Shown in pieces: positions 1 to 8,938 of a DNA stretch of 64,000 bases. Origin of the DNA: Polyangia bacterium (lineage in GTDB: Bacteria; Myxococcota_A; Polyangia; Fen-1088). The translations under genes were made by a program, and so were the position numbers. The DNA lies in NCBI GenBank assembly GCA_036268875.1, contig DATATI010000049.1, positions 1 through 64,000 of the forward strand. Direction: 5' to 3'. Positions within the stretch are counted from its first letter, which is position 1. Every line of letters begins with the position of its first letter. The notes under the pieces were generated by a model. That model worked only from the letters and a program-made list of their open reading frames with translations, was not told the origin of the DNA and did no database searches.

Positions 1-637
1 CCGCCGTGGCGCAGGGGTCGCTCAAGGGGCGGCTCGCCGTCCCGACGTAGAGAACGGAGTATCCATTCTGGACCATCAGCTCGTATTCGGATTGCCCGTC
101 GGCGTCGAGGTTGACCTTGTTCGCGGCCGCCGTCGCCGGCACGGTGTCGAAGCCGAAGCCATAGTGCCTGGTGGTGTCGAAGGCGCCGCCGTCGTCTTTC
201 GACTTGATGCCGGCGAACGGCTGCGCGCGCTCGGGCGCGCCGCCTTCGCCGGTGAGCGAACCGCCCAGGTGCAGGTCTGTGGCCCAGGGCCCGTCGGCGT
301 GGGCGACCTCGGCGCCGTGCTTGGACTGGTCTGCGGGGACCATGTCGGGACCGTCCCAGAGCCTGACGTGATCGACGACGACGATCTCGTGATCGAGGTG
401 GAGGATCCATCCGTCGACGAGGAATGTGTCGTCTCCCGAGGCGGGCGGGAAGTCGTACCCCGTCACCGCGAGCGCTTCGCCTGAAGCCGTCAGGTAGATC
501 CCGCCCGGGCCCGGATCGTCCGTGGTCACGTTCATGACTTGAGCAGGGTTTCCACCACCCGAGCAGCCGGCGGCGACCAGCAGCGCCACGCCGGCGAGCA
601 GCGTCGTGTCGTGAGGTTCCGTTCGTCGTCTCCGCAT
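1..637 (-). CDS. Putative lipoprotein, C-terminus beyond left edge
   Basis: An open frame runs from an ATG at 637 leftward to the edge with no stop, so the 3' end lies outside the window. The product starts with an Arg-rich n-region (MRRRRTEP), a hydrophobic stretch and a lipobox-like end (VAAGCSGGG), so an outer-membrane or periplasmic lipoprotein is likely. The mature part is Asp/Gly rich with no domain I recognise. A purine-rich AAAGGAAG lies about 8 bases before the ATG. It is the third gene of a minus-strand set after a TonB-dependent receptor and another lipoprotein, which suggests a surface uptake locus. The plus-strand frame at 92-484 is a shadow of it. Confidence 0.75.
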   Translation of the reverse strand, partial: MRRRRTEPHDTTLLAGVALLVAAGCSGGGNPAQVMNVTTDDPGPGGIYLTASGEALAVTGYDFPPASGDDTFLVDGWILHLDHEIVVVDHVRLWDGPDMVPADQSKHGAEVAHADGPWATDLHLGGSLTGEGGAPERAQPFAGIKSKDDGGAFDTTRHYGFGFDTVPATAAANKVNLDADGQSEYELMVQNGYSVLYVGTASRPLSDPCATA

Positions 638-658
638 GCGCGTCTTCCTTTCGATTGG

Positions 659-1456
659 TCAGGGACTGATCCACGAGAACCGGTAGGCGTCCGGCGAGGC
701 GCTGGTCACCGCCATGAAGAAGGCGCGGCCCGCCGCAATGTCGGGGCTGGTGCCGGCGCTCGCGTCGGGGATCGCCAGCGTCACGCCGTCCGCGCCGGGG
801 AGCAGCGTCGAGAACGCCACGTCCCCGAGCCACGAGGCCGGATTGATCTCGAGGAGAAGGTGGCCGGCCGGCGAGGGATGAACATCGACCGGGATCGGGG
901 CGACGATCCTCTCCTTGCAGATCGGGTTGGTCCCGGGCGCCGCCGGGTTCGCGGGCGGCACGAGCCGGTTCTGCCCGATGGTGATCGCGCCGGTGAATGG
1001 ATATGCGTTGCCGTCCTTCGTCGCTGTGCCCGCGACCGAGACCACGGCGGTGCCGCTGGTGACGACATTGATATCGCCGTCCACCAGCCACACCTCCGCG
1101 CTCTGGTCCGCGTCCGTGGTCGCCGTGCCGGGGAACGAGAACGGCTGCGGCGCGCTCGACAGCACGTCGACGTCGACAGAGCCGGGGACCTGGAGCCCGT
1201 ACGTCGTGTCGCCGACGCAGCTCGCGTTGGCGGAGCCGGGGTTCGCTTGCCCGAGGCGAAGGTAGACGGCGCCCACGTGCATGCGCGCCGTCGTGAGGCG
1301 GACATGGTAGCCGAGGCCGGTGTCCAGCTCCATCGCGCCGTCGACGCCAGCGATGCCGCTCGCGTAGGCGGTGAAGGTGACGATCTCGCCGCCCGTCTGA
1401 CCACCGCACGCTGGCAACGCCAGCGCCATCACGACCAACGCGACAGCCGTTTTCAA
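659..1456 (-). CDS. Putative lipoprotein coupled to TonB-dependent receptor
   Basis: The 265-residue product begins MKTAVALVVMALALPACGG, a clear lipoprotein signal with its Cys near residue 18. The start is a TTG whose bases overlap the stop of the upstream receptor gene (TTGA, 1453-1456), which implies translational coupling. The mature protein is beta-rich by eye with paired Cys residues and has no domain I can name. Position suggests a surface lipoprotein that works with the receptor, either as a binding partner or in handling the same ligand. Function is unassigned; the lipoprotein call is firm, the role is inferred from context. Confidence 0.75.
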   Translation of the reverse strand: MKTAVALVVMALALPACGGQTGGEIVTFTAYASGIAGVDGAMELDTGLGYHVRLTTARMHVGAVYLRLGQANPGSANASCVGDTTYGLQVPGSVDVDVLSSAPQPFSFPGTATTDADQSAEVWLVDGDINVVTSGTAVVSVAGTATKDGNAYPFTGAITIGQNRLVPPANPAAPGTNPICKERIVAPIPVDVHPSPAGHLLLEINPASWLGDVAFSTLLPGADGVTLAIPDASAGTSPDIAAGRAFFMAVTSASPDAYRFSWISP

Positions 1457-3318
1457 GACGCGCCCCCGAAAGTGCCGGACAGCGACACGAACACCCCCCG
1501 CGGCGCGCCGGCGGTGAAGTGGCGGGCCGGGATCAGTGTCGGCTCGGGAGCGCAGCCGAAGTCAGAGGCGTAGTTGAATTCGCCCAACCGATAGCGGCGG
1601 TCGAAGAGGTTGGTCACCGCGAGCGAGATCTCCCAGCCGCCCATGGCAACCGATGCGGTCGCGTCGACGACCGAGATGACATCGCTCTGCTGGTTGTAGG
1701 GGAGCGCGCGGCGGCCCACGTACGTCCATCCGACGCCCAGCGATGTACGGAAAGGCCGGCCGGCGGCGTTCCAGGGCAGCTCCCGGAAGAGCGCGCCGTC
1801 CTCACGAAAGACCAGCGTGGGGACGTACGAGATCTGATGGTGCGTATCGTCGAACGTCGGCCGGACCAGCGTCAGGTTCGCCGCCTCATCGAAGAACGAT
1901 CCGAGCAGGCGCAAAGCGGCCGCCCATCCGAGGCGCGTGGTGCCGTTGGCGAGGACATTGCTCCCGGTGGTCTGGCTGAAGACGAGATCGTGGTCGACCT
2001 TGGTCGCGAAGAAGATCGATCGCGCAGAGACGTCCACACCGCGAAAGTTGCTGGTGTAGGTAACGCCCCCCTCGTAGGCGCGCACGCTGGCGAACGGCGT
2101 GGCGAGATCCTGCGGGATGTACGCGGGGTCGATCGAGCGGACGCCCTCGCCGTAGCTCAGGGAGAGGTTGAAATGCCGGATCGGTCCGATGGTCGCCGTC
2201 ACCCGCGGCATCAGCTTGACGGCCCCGGTGGACGAGCGCTGGACGGGCTCGCGGTGGGCGCCGAGCTGCATCTGGTCGTGGCAGGACTCGTTGGTCGGCG
2301 GACGGCTGCGCGACGGGTTGTCGAAGTCTCCCTGCGCAGCGCAGAGATTGAGAACGTCATAAGAGAAGGTGTCGACGCGGGCGCCGCCGCGGAGGGTGAG
2401 CCAGCGCCAGGGCCGGAGAGAGGCATCCGCGTAGAGACCGACGTCGGTGATGGTCGACTGGAGCGCTGTCTCCACCTTGTAGGGGATGTTGCCGGGGACG
2501 GTATCCCGGTACTGCGTTCCGTTGATCAGATCAAGGCGGGCGAGGTAGCCGACGTCGATCGATTGCCGCAGACCGCGCACGAGCGTCGACCAGCGCGCGA
2601 GGCCCGGCCCGCCGAGCGTCCACGCGCCGTCGCTCATGTCGATGAGATCGCCGCGCTGGCCGTGGAGAGTGTCGAGCTCGTTCTGGGTGTCGGTGCGCAA
2701 GCCGGTGATGTCCTCCCGGAGCCGCACGTCGCGCCGGATGAGGAACAGGCTCTGCTGGAGCGCCGACCATTCAGCCGGCCGGTCGTAGGTCAGGTACGCG
2801 GAGAAGCGGGACGCGTCCCCGCCCTGGAGAGGATCCTCGGTGCCGAAGAAGCCGACCCGCCCCGATTGCCAGTCGTCCTGCCGGACCACGCCCGCCGCCT
2901 GAAAGTGCGTTGCGTACGCTTGGCCGCCGACACGCAGGCTCGCGCCCGAGGGAAGACCGATCTCGTACTGAGCCATCGCCGATGTCCGGGTGGCGGCGCG
3001 GTTGACGCCGAAGCCGTCGGTCCGGTAGGCATCAACGCCCCCGAAGGTGCCCGGCGAGGCGCCGGCGGGCCCCCAGAGAAGCAGCACCCGCCGGGTGTTC
3101 CAGCTTCCGTAGGTCGCCTTCGCCGTTGTGCCCCGCGCCTCGAGGCCGAGGTGGTAGTCGGCGCTGCCCGCGACGGCGTAGTTGCCCTGGTATGGCGAGA
3201 ACGGACCTTCCGTCACGCGCAGCCCGAGGATCAGCTCCGGGATGATGAAGTGGGTATCGGCGTAGCCGTTGCCGTGGACGTTGCCGCTGTCGTTGATCGG
3301 CACGCCGTCGGCGCTGAA
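1453..3318 (-). pseudogene. TonB-dependent receptor, 5' end missing
   Basis: The frame encodes the last part of an outer-membrane TonB-dependent receptor. It has the end of the plug domain (DGVPINDSGNVHGNGY, then the VTEGPFSPYQG stretch), a long 22-strand-type barrel with alternating polar and aromatic residues, and a C-terminal region containing NLFDRRYR typical of these receptors. The signal peptide, TonB box and first half of the plug are absent. Upstream of about 3312-3366 the frame turns into the antisense of an unrelated plus-strand gene. The DGVPIND...GYADTHFI signature resembles the myxobacterial receptor group. Without a signal peptide the copy should be non-functional unless the sequence is chimeric. 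It overlaps the following lipoprotein by 4 bases. Confidence 0.8.
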
Positions 3319-3353
3319 GGACCGCGCGCAGGACACGGGGCTGCGGATCTCGG

Positions 3354-4167
3354 GGCGGTGGGCACGGTTCTTCAGATCGATGTGTTTCTGCCGGCGGTCG
3401 TCGGTGCCAGCCAACTGCAGATCTCGGTCTCCATCCCGGGAGCGAACATCAACAACCTCTACTTGAACAATGGCCAGCCCGTGGTGTTCAAGGGCCTTCC
3501 CGCTGGCTGGAACACCCTCTCGTTCACGATTCCGGCGAACATCGAGACCGCGCTGCTGGATGATTTCGCTGGGGCGCAATGGTTCCTCAACGTCTACCGG
3601 GACACGTGTGCAGCGCCGATCGGGTTCGACAACCTGCGCTTCGGCGGCAAGCTGACGTCAAGGTCGATCTTCCACATCCGGCCTAGCCAGACGTATACCG
3701 TCGACAATGGAGCGCTGTTCGGCTTCGACAACCTCAACGACTGGACGCCGAGCATCGGTACGAAGTCAGCCGCCGCGCAGTTCATCCAGGGCACCGGCGC
3801 CTTGGCCGTCCCCGCCGGAGGGTGGAACCCCATCGTCAGCCGATCGTTCAGCAAAGCCGAATGGGGCAAACCAACCTCGTCGATCAACCTCGACGTCTAT
3901 ATTCCGGGTCCACAGAGCAGCCACGACTGGTATGGCCAAGTTGAGCTGGACTGGGAATGCCAGCATTTCTCGAAGACGACACTGGGCATCGATCCGCTGA
4001 CCTACGGCTTCCTGAACGAGTACAACACTTTGCGATTCACGGTGCCGGCCAACCTGGTTTCGTTCCTGAAGTCGGCGGCGGCCACCGAGACCTGTCGGGC
4101 GACGGTCGTGGCCAATTTGAATCCTGGCGGCAGCTTGTTCCTGGACAACATGGGGTTCATCCAGTGA
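3354..4167 (+). pseudogene. Secreted beta-sandwich (CBM-like) protein, 5' end missing
   Basis: The reliable coding part begins near LQIDVFLPA (about 3366) and ends at the TGA at 4165-4167. It holds two related units of roughly 100 residues. Each has a DVFLP or DVYIP start, an NTLSFTIPAN or NTLRFTVPAN strand, and ends in FDNL or LDNM, the pattern of carbohydrate-binding-like jelly-roll domains in secreted enzymes. The N-terminal part, with signal peptide and probably a catalytic domain, is missing. The frame upstream is only the antisense of the TonB receptor. The domain resemblance is by motif; substrate is unknown. Confidence 0.6.
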
Positions 4168-4196
4168 GCCGACGGTGAGAGGCCAGGAGGGATAGG

Positions 4197-4733
4197 GTGG
4201 CGCGAAAACGTATAAATGTCTTTTTGATTTTGGCGGCCGCCACACTGGGAATCGCTGGGATCATGATTTGGAAGGTGTTCCGCGCTCGTTCCTCGGCGGA
4301 GCAACCCTACGTCGGAAAGTGGAGGTTCATCAGCGGGCAGGTCAAGGCGGGGGCGGGCTTTCCGCTTACAGAGAAGGTGGCGTCGGACGGGACGACGACG
4401 AAGCCATTGGCGGGCAACCTGGCCGTCGTCGAAGAGCGCGACGGCGTGCTCTGGTACCTCGGTGACGACCGAAGTTGCTCGTATGAGTTACGCGTCGGTG
4501 GCGGAAAGGCCGAGGTGTTTCCTGGCGGCAAGGTCAAGTGCGAAACGACGGCGCCGGACGGTGGGGGGGCCAAGCGACCGACGAGCGTGCGAATGTCGAT
4601 GGTGATTGACGCCCAGAATCAGGCGCACATTGCTGGCCAGGCTCAGGCTACAATCGATTTCAAAGGCCAGCGACGGGATCTGGCCTTCACTTATGACGGC
4701 ATTGCCGTTCGCGACATGCCTCCAGCCAGGTGA
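4197..4733 (+). CDS. Hypothetical membrane-anchored protein
   Basis: The 178-residue protein has an N-terminal membrane anchor (VFLILAAATLGIAGIMIW, residues about 8-25) and a soluble, mostly beta C-terminal part. The GTG start is supported by AGGAGG at 4185-4190. The mature region (YVGKWRFISG and later repeated short strands ending in KGQRRDLAFTYDG) recalls a small beta-barrel of the lipocalin kind, but I cannot place it in a family. It begins 30 bases after the truncated upstream gene and 6 bases before the next lipoprotein, so 4740-5150 is probably co-transcribed. Confidence 0.65.
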   Translation: MARKRINVFLILAAATLGIAGIMIWKVFRARSSAEQPYVGKWRFISGQVKAGAGFPLTEKVASDGTTTKPLAGNLAVVEERDGVLWYLGDDRSCSYELRVGGGKAEVFPGGKVKCETTAPDGGGAKRPTSVRMSMVIDAQNQAHIAGQAQATIDFKGQRRDLAFTYDGIAVRDMPPAR

Positions 4734-4739
4734 AATGGA

Positions 4740-5150
4740 ATGAGATCGACGATCAGAACATTCGCCAGTTTCGTGTTCGTGGCTTTGCTGACGGGTTGCG
4801 GAGGACACGACGCGGGTGGTGATGGCGGGGACGCGGTCATGTCGTGCTCCTCCTTCGACCAGACTCGGCCGCTCGTCCAGGTGAAGGGAGGCGACCTGCA
4901 GGCTGTTTGCGACTGTGGGGCATCGTTCGGGGGAGGCTACGGCCAAAGCAAGTCCTGCGATGGCGGGAGTGTCGTGAAGACACCGGCCGATCAGCCTGCC
5001 TGCGTCGCGCGCTTTGAGAGCATCAAATCGACCTGCACCGCTACCGTCGCCGACGCGCTGAACTGCGCCAAGGAAGCGCAGCAGTGCAATTTCACGGGAC
5101 CCGCATGCCAGGCGCTGACGGCGTGCTACTCCGCCGACGGCGGCGCATAG
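4740..5150 (+). CDS. Small Cys-rich lipoprotein
   Basis: The 136-residue product begins with a lipoprotein signal (VFVALLTGCGG, Cys near residue 20) followed by a Gly/Asp-rich linker. Eight or more further Cys residues are spread through the mature part (CSSF, CDCG, SCDGG, ACVA, TCTA, NCAK, QCNF, ACQA), which suggests several disulphides in the periplasm or at the cell surface. Small Cys-rich lipoproteins of this type are common in myxobacterial genomes and mostly uncharacterised. The ATG lies 6 bases after the previous stop. Confidence 0.65.
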   Translation: MRSTIRTFASFVFVALLTGCGGHDAGGDGGDAVMSCSSFDQTRPLVQVKGGDLQAVCDCGASFGGGYGQSKSCDGGSVVKTPADQPACVARFESIKSTCTATVADALNCAKEAQQCNFTGPACQALTACYSADGGA

Positions 5151-5195
5151 TCGTCGGACGTGTAAGGTCCGGGGCAACCTGCGATCGGATGAGCC

Positions 5196-5933
5196 ATGCT
5201 GATGCGCGCGACGTTCGGAGAACCGGTAGCGGGAATGGCAGGAATGCTCGCAGTGGTCCTGGTCTGTGCTTGCAGCTCATGCGGATCTCAACAGGCGACC
5301 AAGCCGCCGCCGATTCCGATGCCGACCGGAAGCCTGACCGATGTCGAGGGGAACGTCTACCCGACGATCAAGATCGGTCAGCAGGAGTGGATGGTCAAGA
5401 ACCTGAAGACCGTGACGTACAACGACGGGACGCCGATACCAAACGTTACGGACGGGCCCACGTGGTCGACTCTCGCCTCGGACGCCTATAGCTGGTACGA
5501 CAACGCCGTCGGCAACAAAGACGTCTACGGTGCCTTGTACAACTGGTACGCCGTCAATACGAAGAAGCTTTGTCCCACGGGTTGGTCGATGCCGTCCAAC
5601 GGAAGCTGGAGCACCCTGGTGACCGCGGTGGGTGGGGACTCCGTCGCGGGCGGGCGCACGAAGGAGGTCGGGACGACCCTCTGGCAGCCGCCAAACACCG
5701 GTGCTACGAATCAATCGGGATTCTCGGCGCGTCCGGCAGGATTTCGGAACGTCGCCGGCTCATTCGATGAGAAGGGTCAGAATGGTATCTGGTGGTCCTC
5801 CGACCAGAAGATCGTCTCATTGCCGGGGACCGCGTATTTTTCGCACGTGACGTCCACGAGTTCGGCGCTGGTGAGCGCGACGAGCCCCTTTACGACCGGC
5901 TACTCGGTTCGCTGCTTCCGCAGCGCGAACTGA
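5196..5933 (+). CDS. FISUMP-domain lipoprotein
   Basis: The protein (245 residues) has a lipoprotein signal (VVLVCACSSCGS) and then one complete Fibrobacter succinogenes major paralogous domain. Landmarks in order are DVEGNVYPTIKIGQQEWM, NLKTVTYNDGTPIP, YGALYNWYAVNTKKLCPTGW, NTGATNQSGFSARPAG, WWSSDQ and the C-terminal GYSVRCFR. This domain is abundant on surface proteins of Fibrobacteres and Bacteroidetes and its molecular role is not settled. One domain makes up nearly the whole mature protein. The ATG at 5196 fits the signal peptide; an in-frame ATG six bases later would serve equally well. Confidence 0.9.
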   Translation: MLMRATFGEPVAGMAGMLAVVLVCACSSCGSQQATKPPPIPMPTGSLTDVEGNVYPTIKIGQQEWMVKNLKTVTYNDGTPIPNVTDGPTWSTLASDAYSWYDNAVGNKDVYGALYNWYAVNTKKLCPTGWSMPSNGSWSTLVTAVGGDSVAGGRTKEVGTTLWQPPNTGATNQSGFSARPAGFRNVAGSFDEKGQNGIWWSSDQKIVSLPGTAYFSHVTSTSSALVSATSPFTTGYSVRCFRSAN

Positions 5934-6346
5934 AGACAGCCGCCACGCCCGCGCGGTTTTGATCGCTACCGGATCGAGAACAGGTTTCGGTACCTGCTCG
6001 CGACCGTGTGAGCGGTCTGTGATCGCGGTCGAGCTGAGAACCGCCGCTCGTAGATCGCCAGCAACAGCTCGTCGTCCATGTCGCTCAGTCGCCGCGCCAC
6101 TGCGTCAGCGCCGCGCAGCTGGGCCTCGGTCCGCCCGGGACGGCGCAGGCCATCATGGGAAGGGCGAGGAGAACAGAAAAAGGGAAGCGGACAGATCTCG
6201 CTGGCGTGGCTCCTGCGGCACAGCCCGTTGATCTTGCCGATCCCTGGTACCCCCCGGGTTGCCCATCTCGAAGAAAACGTGGCGGCCGCGACTTTGTAGC
6301 TGACACCGAAAGAAGTTCGAGAGTTGAACGCATCTGCCTGAGTTCC
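5934..6346. other. Intergenic stretch, no supportable gene
   Basis: About 410 bases lie between the FISUMP gene and the IS21-like end. Several short frames exist on both strands, the longest on the minus strand at 5966-6373. None has a convincing start, ribosome-binding site or recognisable protein. The best candidate is the end of that minus-strand frame ([18 protein letters not shown]), which could be a gene fragment. No tRNA, hairpin terminator or repeat array was seen. Confidence 0.4.
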
Positions 6347-6396
6347 TGTCACCCGCCAGGGTGATGGGGCCACGTCTCGCCAGGGTCATGGGACCA
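6347..6396 (-). repeat. IS21-type terminal repeats (one end of the IS)
   Basis: Two 19-base direct repeats occur at 6354-6372 and 6378-6396, matching at 17 of 19 positions and offset by 24 bases. Just outside is the likely tip TGTCACCC at 6347. Multiple short repeats behind a TGT tip are characteristic of IS21-family ends, and the end lies downstream of the istB-like frame as expected. The opposite end of the element was not found. Confidence 0.65.
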
Positions 6397-6491
6397 GGTG
6401 ACGGGCATCGAGGACCGAGAGATCAAATGCCACAAATCGCCGCCGCTGGGTAGCCCGGAAGCCCGCGGCAGCGGGCCGACGTCCGGTCTGA

Positions 6492-7073
6492 TCAGCTTCG
6501 CCTGGGTGGTGCCCGCCGCCGCGGGTGCGCCGGAGGCTTCTTCACCGGAGCCGAAGGCGGAGGTCCCACGGTTTCAATGTTGGGCTTGAGCCGAGACCGA
6601 TACGACTCGCCGTCGACCACCAGGTCGAAGGCGTTGTTCTTGAATCGGTCGACGGCGCTCTGGGCCAGTAGCGCATCGTCGAAGGTGGCGATCCATTCGG
6701 CCGTGTCGCGATTGCTGGTGACGACCGTCGAGAAACGGGCGTTCCTCTCGACGAAGAGCTGGTAGACGTCTCGACTCTCGTCCCTGGTCATGGGCTCTAA
6801 CGCGAAATCATCGATTATCAGCACGTCGACCGTCGCGAGTTGGGTCATGAGCGCGTCTCGCGAGTTGTCCATTCGGCTTTGCTTGAGGACGCGCAGCAGC
6901 TCGTCGGCCCGCTGGAAGCGCACGTTGAATCCAGCGCGACAGCACAGGTGCCCCAGCGCGCTGGCCAGGAATGTCTTCCCCACGCCCACCGGTCCCAGGA
7001 TCACCACGTTGCGGTGATCCTCGACGAAGCGGAGCGAGACCAGTTCGTTGAGCACGCGCCGATCGAGGGACAT
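6492..7073 (-). pseudogene. istB: IstB-type transposase helper ATPase, N-terminus missing
   Basis: The 193 residues match the AAA+ core of IstB, the ATPase that partners the IS21 transposase IstA. Visible are the Walker A motif (LGPVGVGKT), Walker B (DVLIIDDF), the arginine-rich sensor region (VVTSNRD) and the C-terminal SYRSRLKP. IstB proteins are normally about 250 residues; here the first 60-80 residues are gone and the upstream istA is absent. The frame stops at the same place where an unrelated plus-strand fragment begins. A Pro/Arg-rich tail follows the core. The insertion sequence is therefore a dead remnant. Confidence 0.85.
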
Positions 7074-7419
7074 CCAGTACGCCGAGCGCCTCTATGCGGC
7101 CATCCGCGCCGCGAATTTCTCGCCGCTCTCGTTCCTCGCCTTCGGCAACGCCGTGAAGGACGGTGTGGATCTGCGGCGGATGCCGCGGATCGCGGTGGAG
7201 CCGTTCATGCGCGTTGTCGGAGATATGCTCGACCTTGAGGAGGCCGCGATGCAGGAGGACGTCATCGACGCCGACGTTCAGGCGGCGGGCATTCAGCCTC
7301 TGGGCGAGGCGCCAATAGCGTCCGCTCCGGTGGCGAGCGCCGCCAACGGCACCGGCGATACTTCTGTGCGAGACGAAGCGCCCGGCTCAGGCGGGGCGCT
7401 GCCGCGCACGAACGAGTAG
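7072..7419 (+). pseudogene. 3' fragment of an unidentified gene
   Basis: Plus-strand coding-like sequence begins at the istB breakpoint (about 7068-7078) and ends at a TAG at 7417-7419. The start of the fragment (YAERLYAAIRAANFSPLSF) is helical and well formed; the end is Ala/Pro/Gly rich like a disordered tail. No start codon or ribosome-binding site belongs to it. The ATG at 7048 falls inside antisense istB. I do not recognise the family. Confidence 0.45.
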
Positions 7420-7441
7420 CTGGTGGGCGGTTTCTGATCGC

Positions 7442-7957
7442 TCAGCTAGTCTGCAGGCTGACGATCACGTATTCACCGCCATCTACGACGATGAAGTACC
7501 CGGTGCTGAACGGTGCCTTCAGGAACGGAGCGGCGTCGAATTTCTGCCCGCGCACGGTCACGCTGTGGTCGTCAAAAGGTTGGATGGCTGCACGCACCGG
7601 CGGCGGCAGCCACGGCCGATTCGCCGTCGAAGAGATCCGATTGCCCGGTCGACTGGTCGCAGTCTTCGTGAGCTCAGCGGTCGCCGTAGGGGCCATTCTG
7701 AGGACTGCCACGAGCACGTAGTCCGTCGGGCCCAGACCGCCCGGTTGCCCGCGCGGTACGTCTTCGAACCAAACCTCGCTGGGCGAAATGGGCAGATTGA
7801 TCAGCGCCTTGAGCTGGTCGACGCTTCTCGCGACCGAAGGGCCCGAATCATGCGGCTTCATTGTGGTTGTTCCTTGTCTGCATCCAATAGACGCGGCAGG
7901 CAGACAGATGACCAGTGCCAAAGCGATCGATGTCCAATGAAGGTGCCCCCGTCTCAA
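7442..7957 (-). CDS. Putative lipoprotein, coupled to upstream gene
   Basis: A TTG start at 7957 overlaps the TGA of the gene upstream (TTGA, 7954-7957). It gives a 171-residue product with a signal sequence (IALALVICLPAASIGC) ending in a lipobox Cys. The mature part is short strands and turns; GGEYVIVSLQTS is the extreme C-terminus. A longer frame extends to 8263 but that part is antisense to the upstream gene. No family is recognised. Tight pairing with the preceding gene suggests a functional couple such as an enzyme or effector with a membrane partner; that is inference only. Confidence 0.65.
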   Translation of the reverse strand: MRRGHLHWTSIALALVICLPAASIGCRQGTTTMKPHDSGPSVARSVDQLKALINLPISPSEVWFEDVPRGQPGGLGPTDYVLVAVLRMAPTATAELTKTATSRPGNRISSTANRPWLPPPVRAAIQPFDDHSVTVRGQKFDAAPFLKAPFSTGYFIVVDGGEYVIVSLQTS

Positions 7958-8751
7958 ATTCGATTCCGCGCTCTGCGGTTGTCCTGAGGCTTGCGTTCGC
8001 GCTTCTCGGCGATTCGGGAGACAGCCGTCGGCTCGGCGGTGACTCCCGTCCACCGCAGAAAGCGCGTCAGCGTCGAGTAGTTCATGTACTGCTTGGCCAG
8101 GCCGGATACCTCGAATCGACCATTGGCCGCGTCCGGGATACCCGTCTTGATGTCCTCCGCGCCCGGATTGAAGTTGTAGCGATCTTCCGCGTGCAAGGTC
8201 ATCGACGCGACGTACGTCGGTTGGCCGGCACTGCTTCCGACCGTGACGCTGCCGCTCAGCCAAATGAAATGCGCGCCAATGGCCTTTTGCCAGTTCTCCG
8301 TCGCGGGATAGGGGAACAGGTCACCGAGATCTGGGTCGTCGCTGCCGCAGGGGATCCCCGTGCCGGTCACCTGGAACATCAGCGGCGCACCTATGGGGCG
8401 CGCCTTTGCCAGTTCCTCCACGCCGCGTCGGAAATCGAGGATCGCGTTCTCGAGCGTCAGCTTTCCGGATTTGTCGCCGGCGACGTAGCGTTCGTACGAG
8501 AACGTCCGATCCGTTCCTTTCCCGGACAGGAAATGGCGATAGGCAGCGAGCGCGTCGGGAAGGTTGTTGTGGGGAATCAGAGGCACTCCCTGAGCGGCCT
8601 CCGCTCCTTCCAGCAGGGCTCCCCACTCGGCGTACTTGGCTCGATCCCCGGCCGTTGGTGCACGCGCCGGAAACTTCTCGAGGAACCCGTTGTCGTGATG
8701 GATCGGCGGGTGGAGCGCAGCGCCTACCGAATACGTCGCAACCGTCGCCAT
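7954..8751 (-). CDS. Hypothetical protein with toxin-like C-terminal motif
   Basis: The 265-residue protein starts at an ATG at 8751. It has an N-terminal region resembling a weak secretion signal or short hydrophobic segment (TYSVGAALHPPI). The C-terminal third carries DRYNFNPGAEDIKTGIPD followed by NGRFEVSGLAKQ, a pattern I associate with the ends of some secreted polymorphic-toxin or effector proteins. I cannot confirm a named family. Two Trp-containing strands and a Cys at GIPCGSDDPD precede it. It is coupled to the lipoprotein at 7442-7957, a layout also seen for effector-immunity pairs. Confidence 0.6.
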   Translation of the reverse strand: MATVATYSVGAALHPPIHHDNGFLEKFPARAPTAGDRAKYAEWGALLEGAEAAQGVPLIPHNNLPDALAAYRHFLSGKGTDRTFSYERYVAGDKSGKLTLENAILDFRRGVEELAKARPIGAPLMFQVTGTGIPCGSDDPDLGDLFPYPATENWQKAIGAHFIWLSGSVTVGSSAGQPTYVASMTLHAEDRYNFNPGAEDIKTGIPDAANGRFEVSGLAKQYMNYSTLTRFLRWTGVTAEPTAVSRIAEKRERKPQDNRRARNRI

Positions 8752-8938
8752 GGCCAGCCGAACGTTATCGGGAGAGGCGCTCGAAGGTCAACGGCAGAAG
8801 GGGACCTTCGAGCACTGCCGTCGCCGACACCCGGGTGGCGTAGCTGTGGCCGCGATCACGACGGAGGCGGCACGCAACTTCGGGAAGCGGCTGACGATAC
8901 TCCGATTGTTCGATCAGAAGAGAGAGAGTCCCTTCTCC

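Noticed and set aside
92-484. Plus-strand frame at the left edge
   Set aside because: Antisense of the lipoprotein gene that runs off the left edge, which has a clear signal peptide and ribosome-binding site.
1519-3353. Front part of the plus-strand frame over the TonB receptor
   Set aside because: Antisense of the receptor barrel; only the part after about 3354 looks coding.
5966-6373. Minus-strand frame next to the IS21 end
   Set aside because: Only a short end looks protein-like; start missing and it crosses the IS tip.
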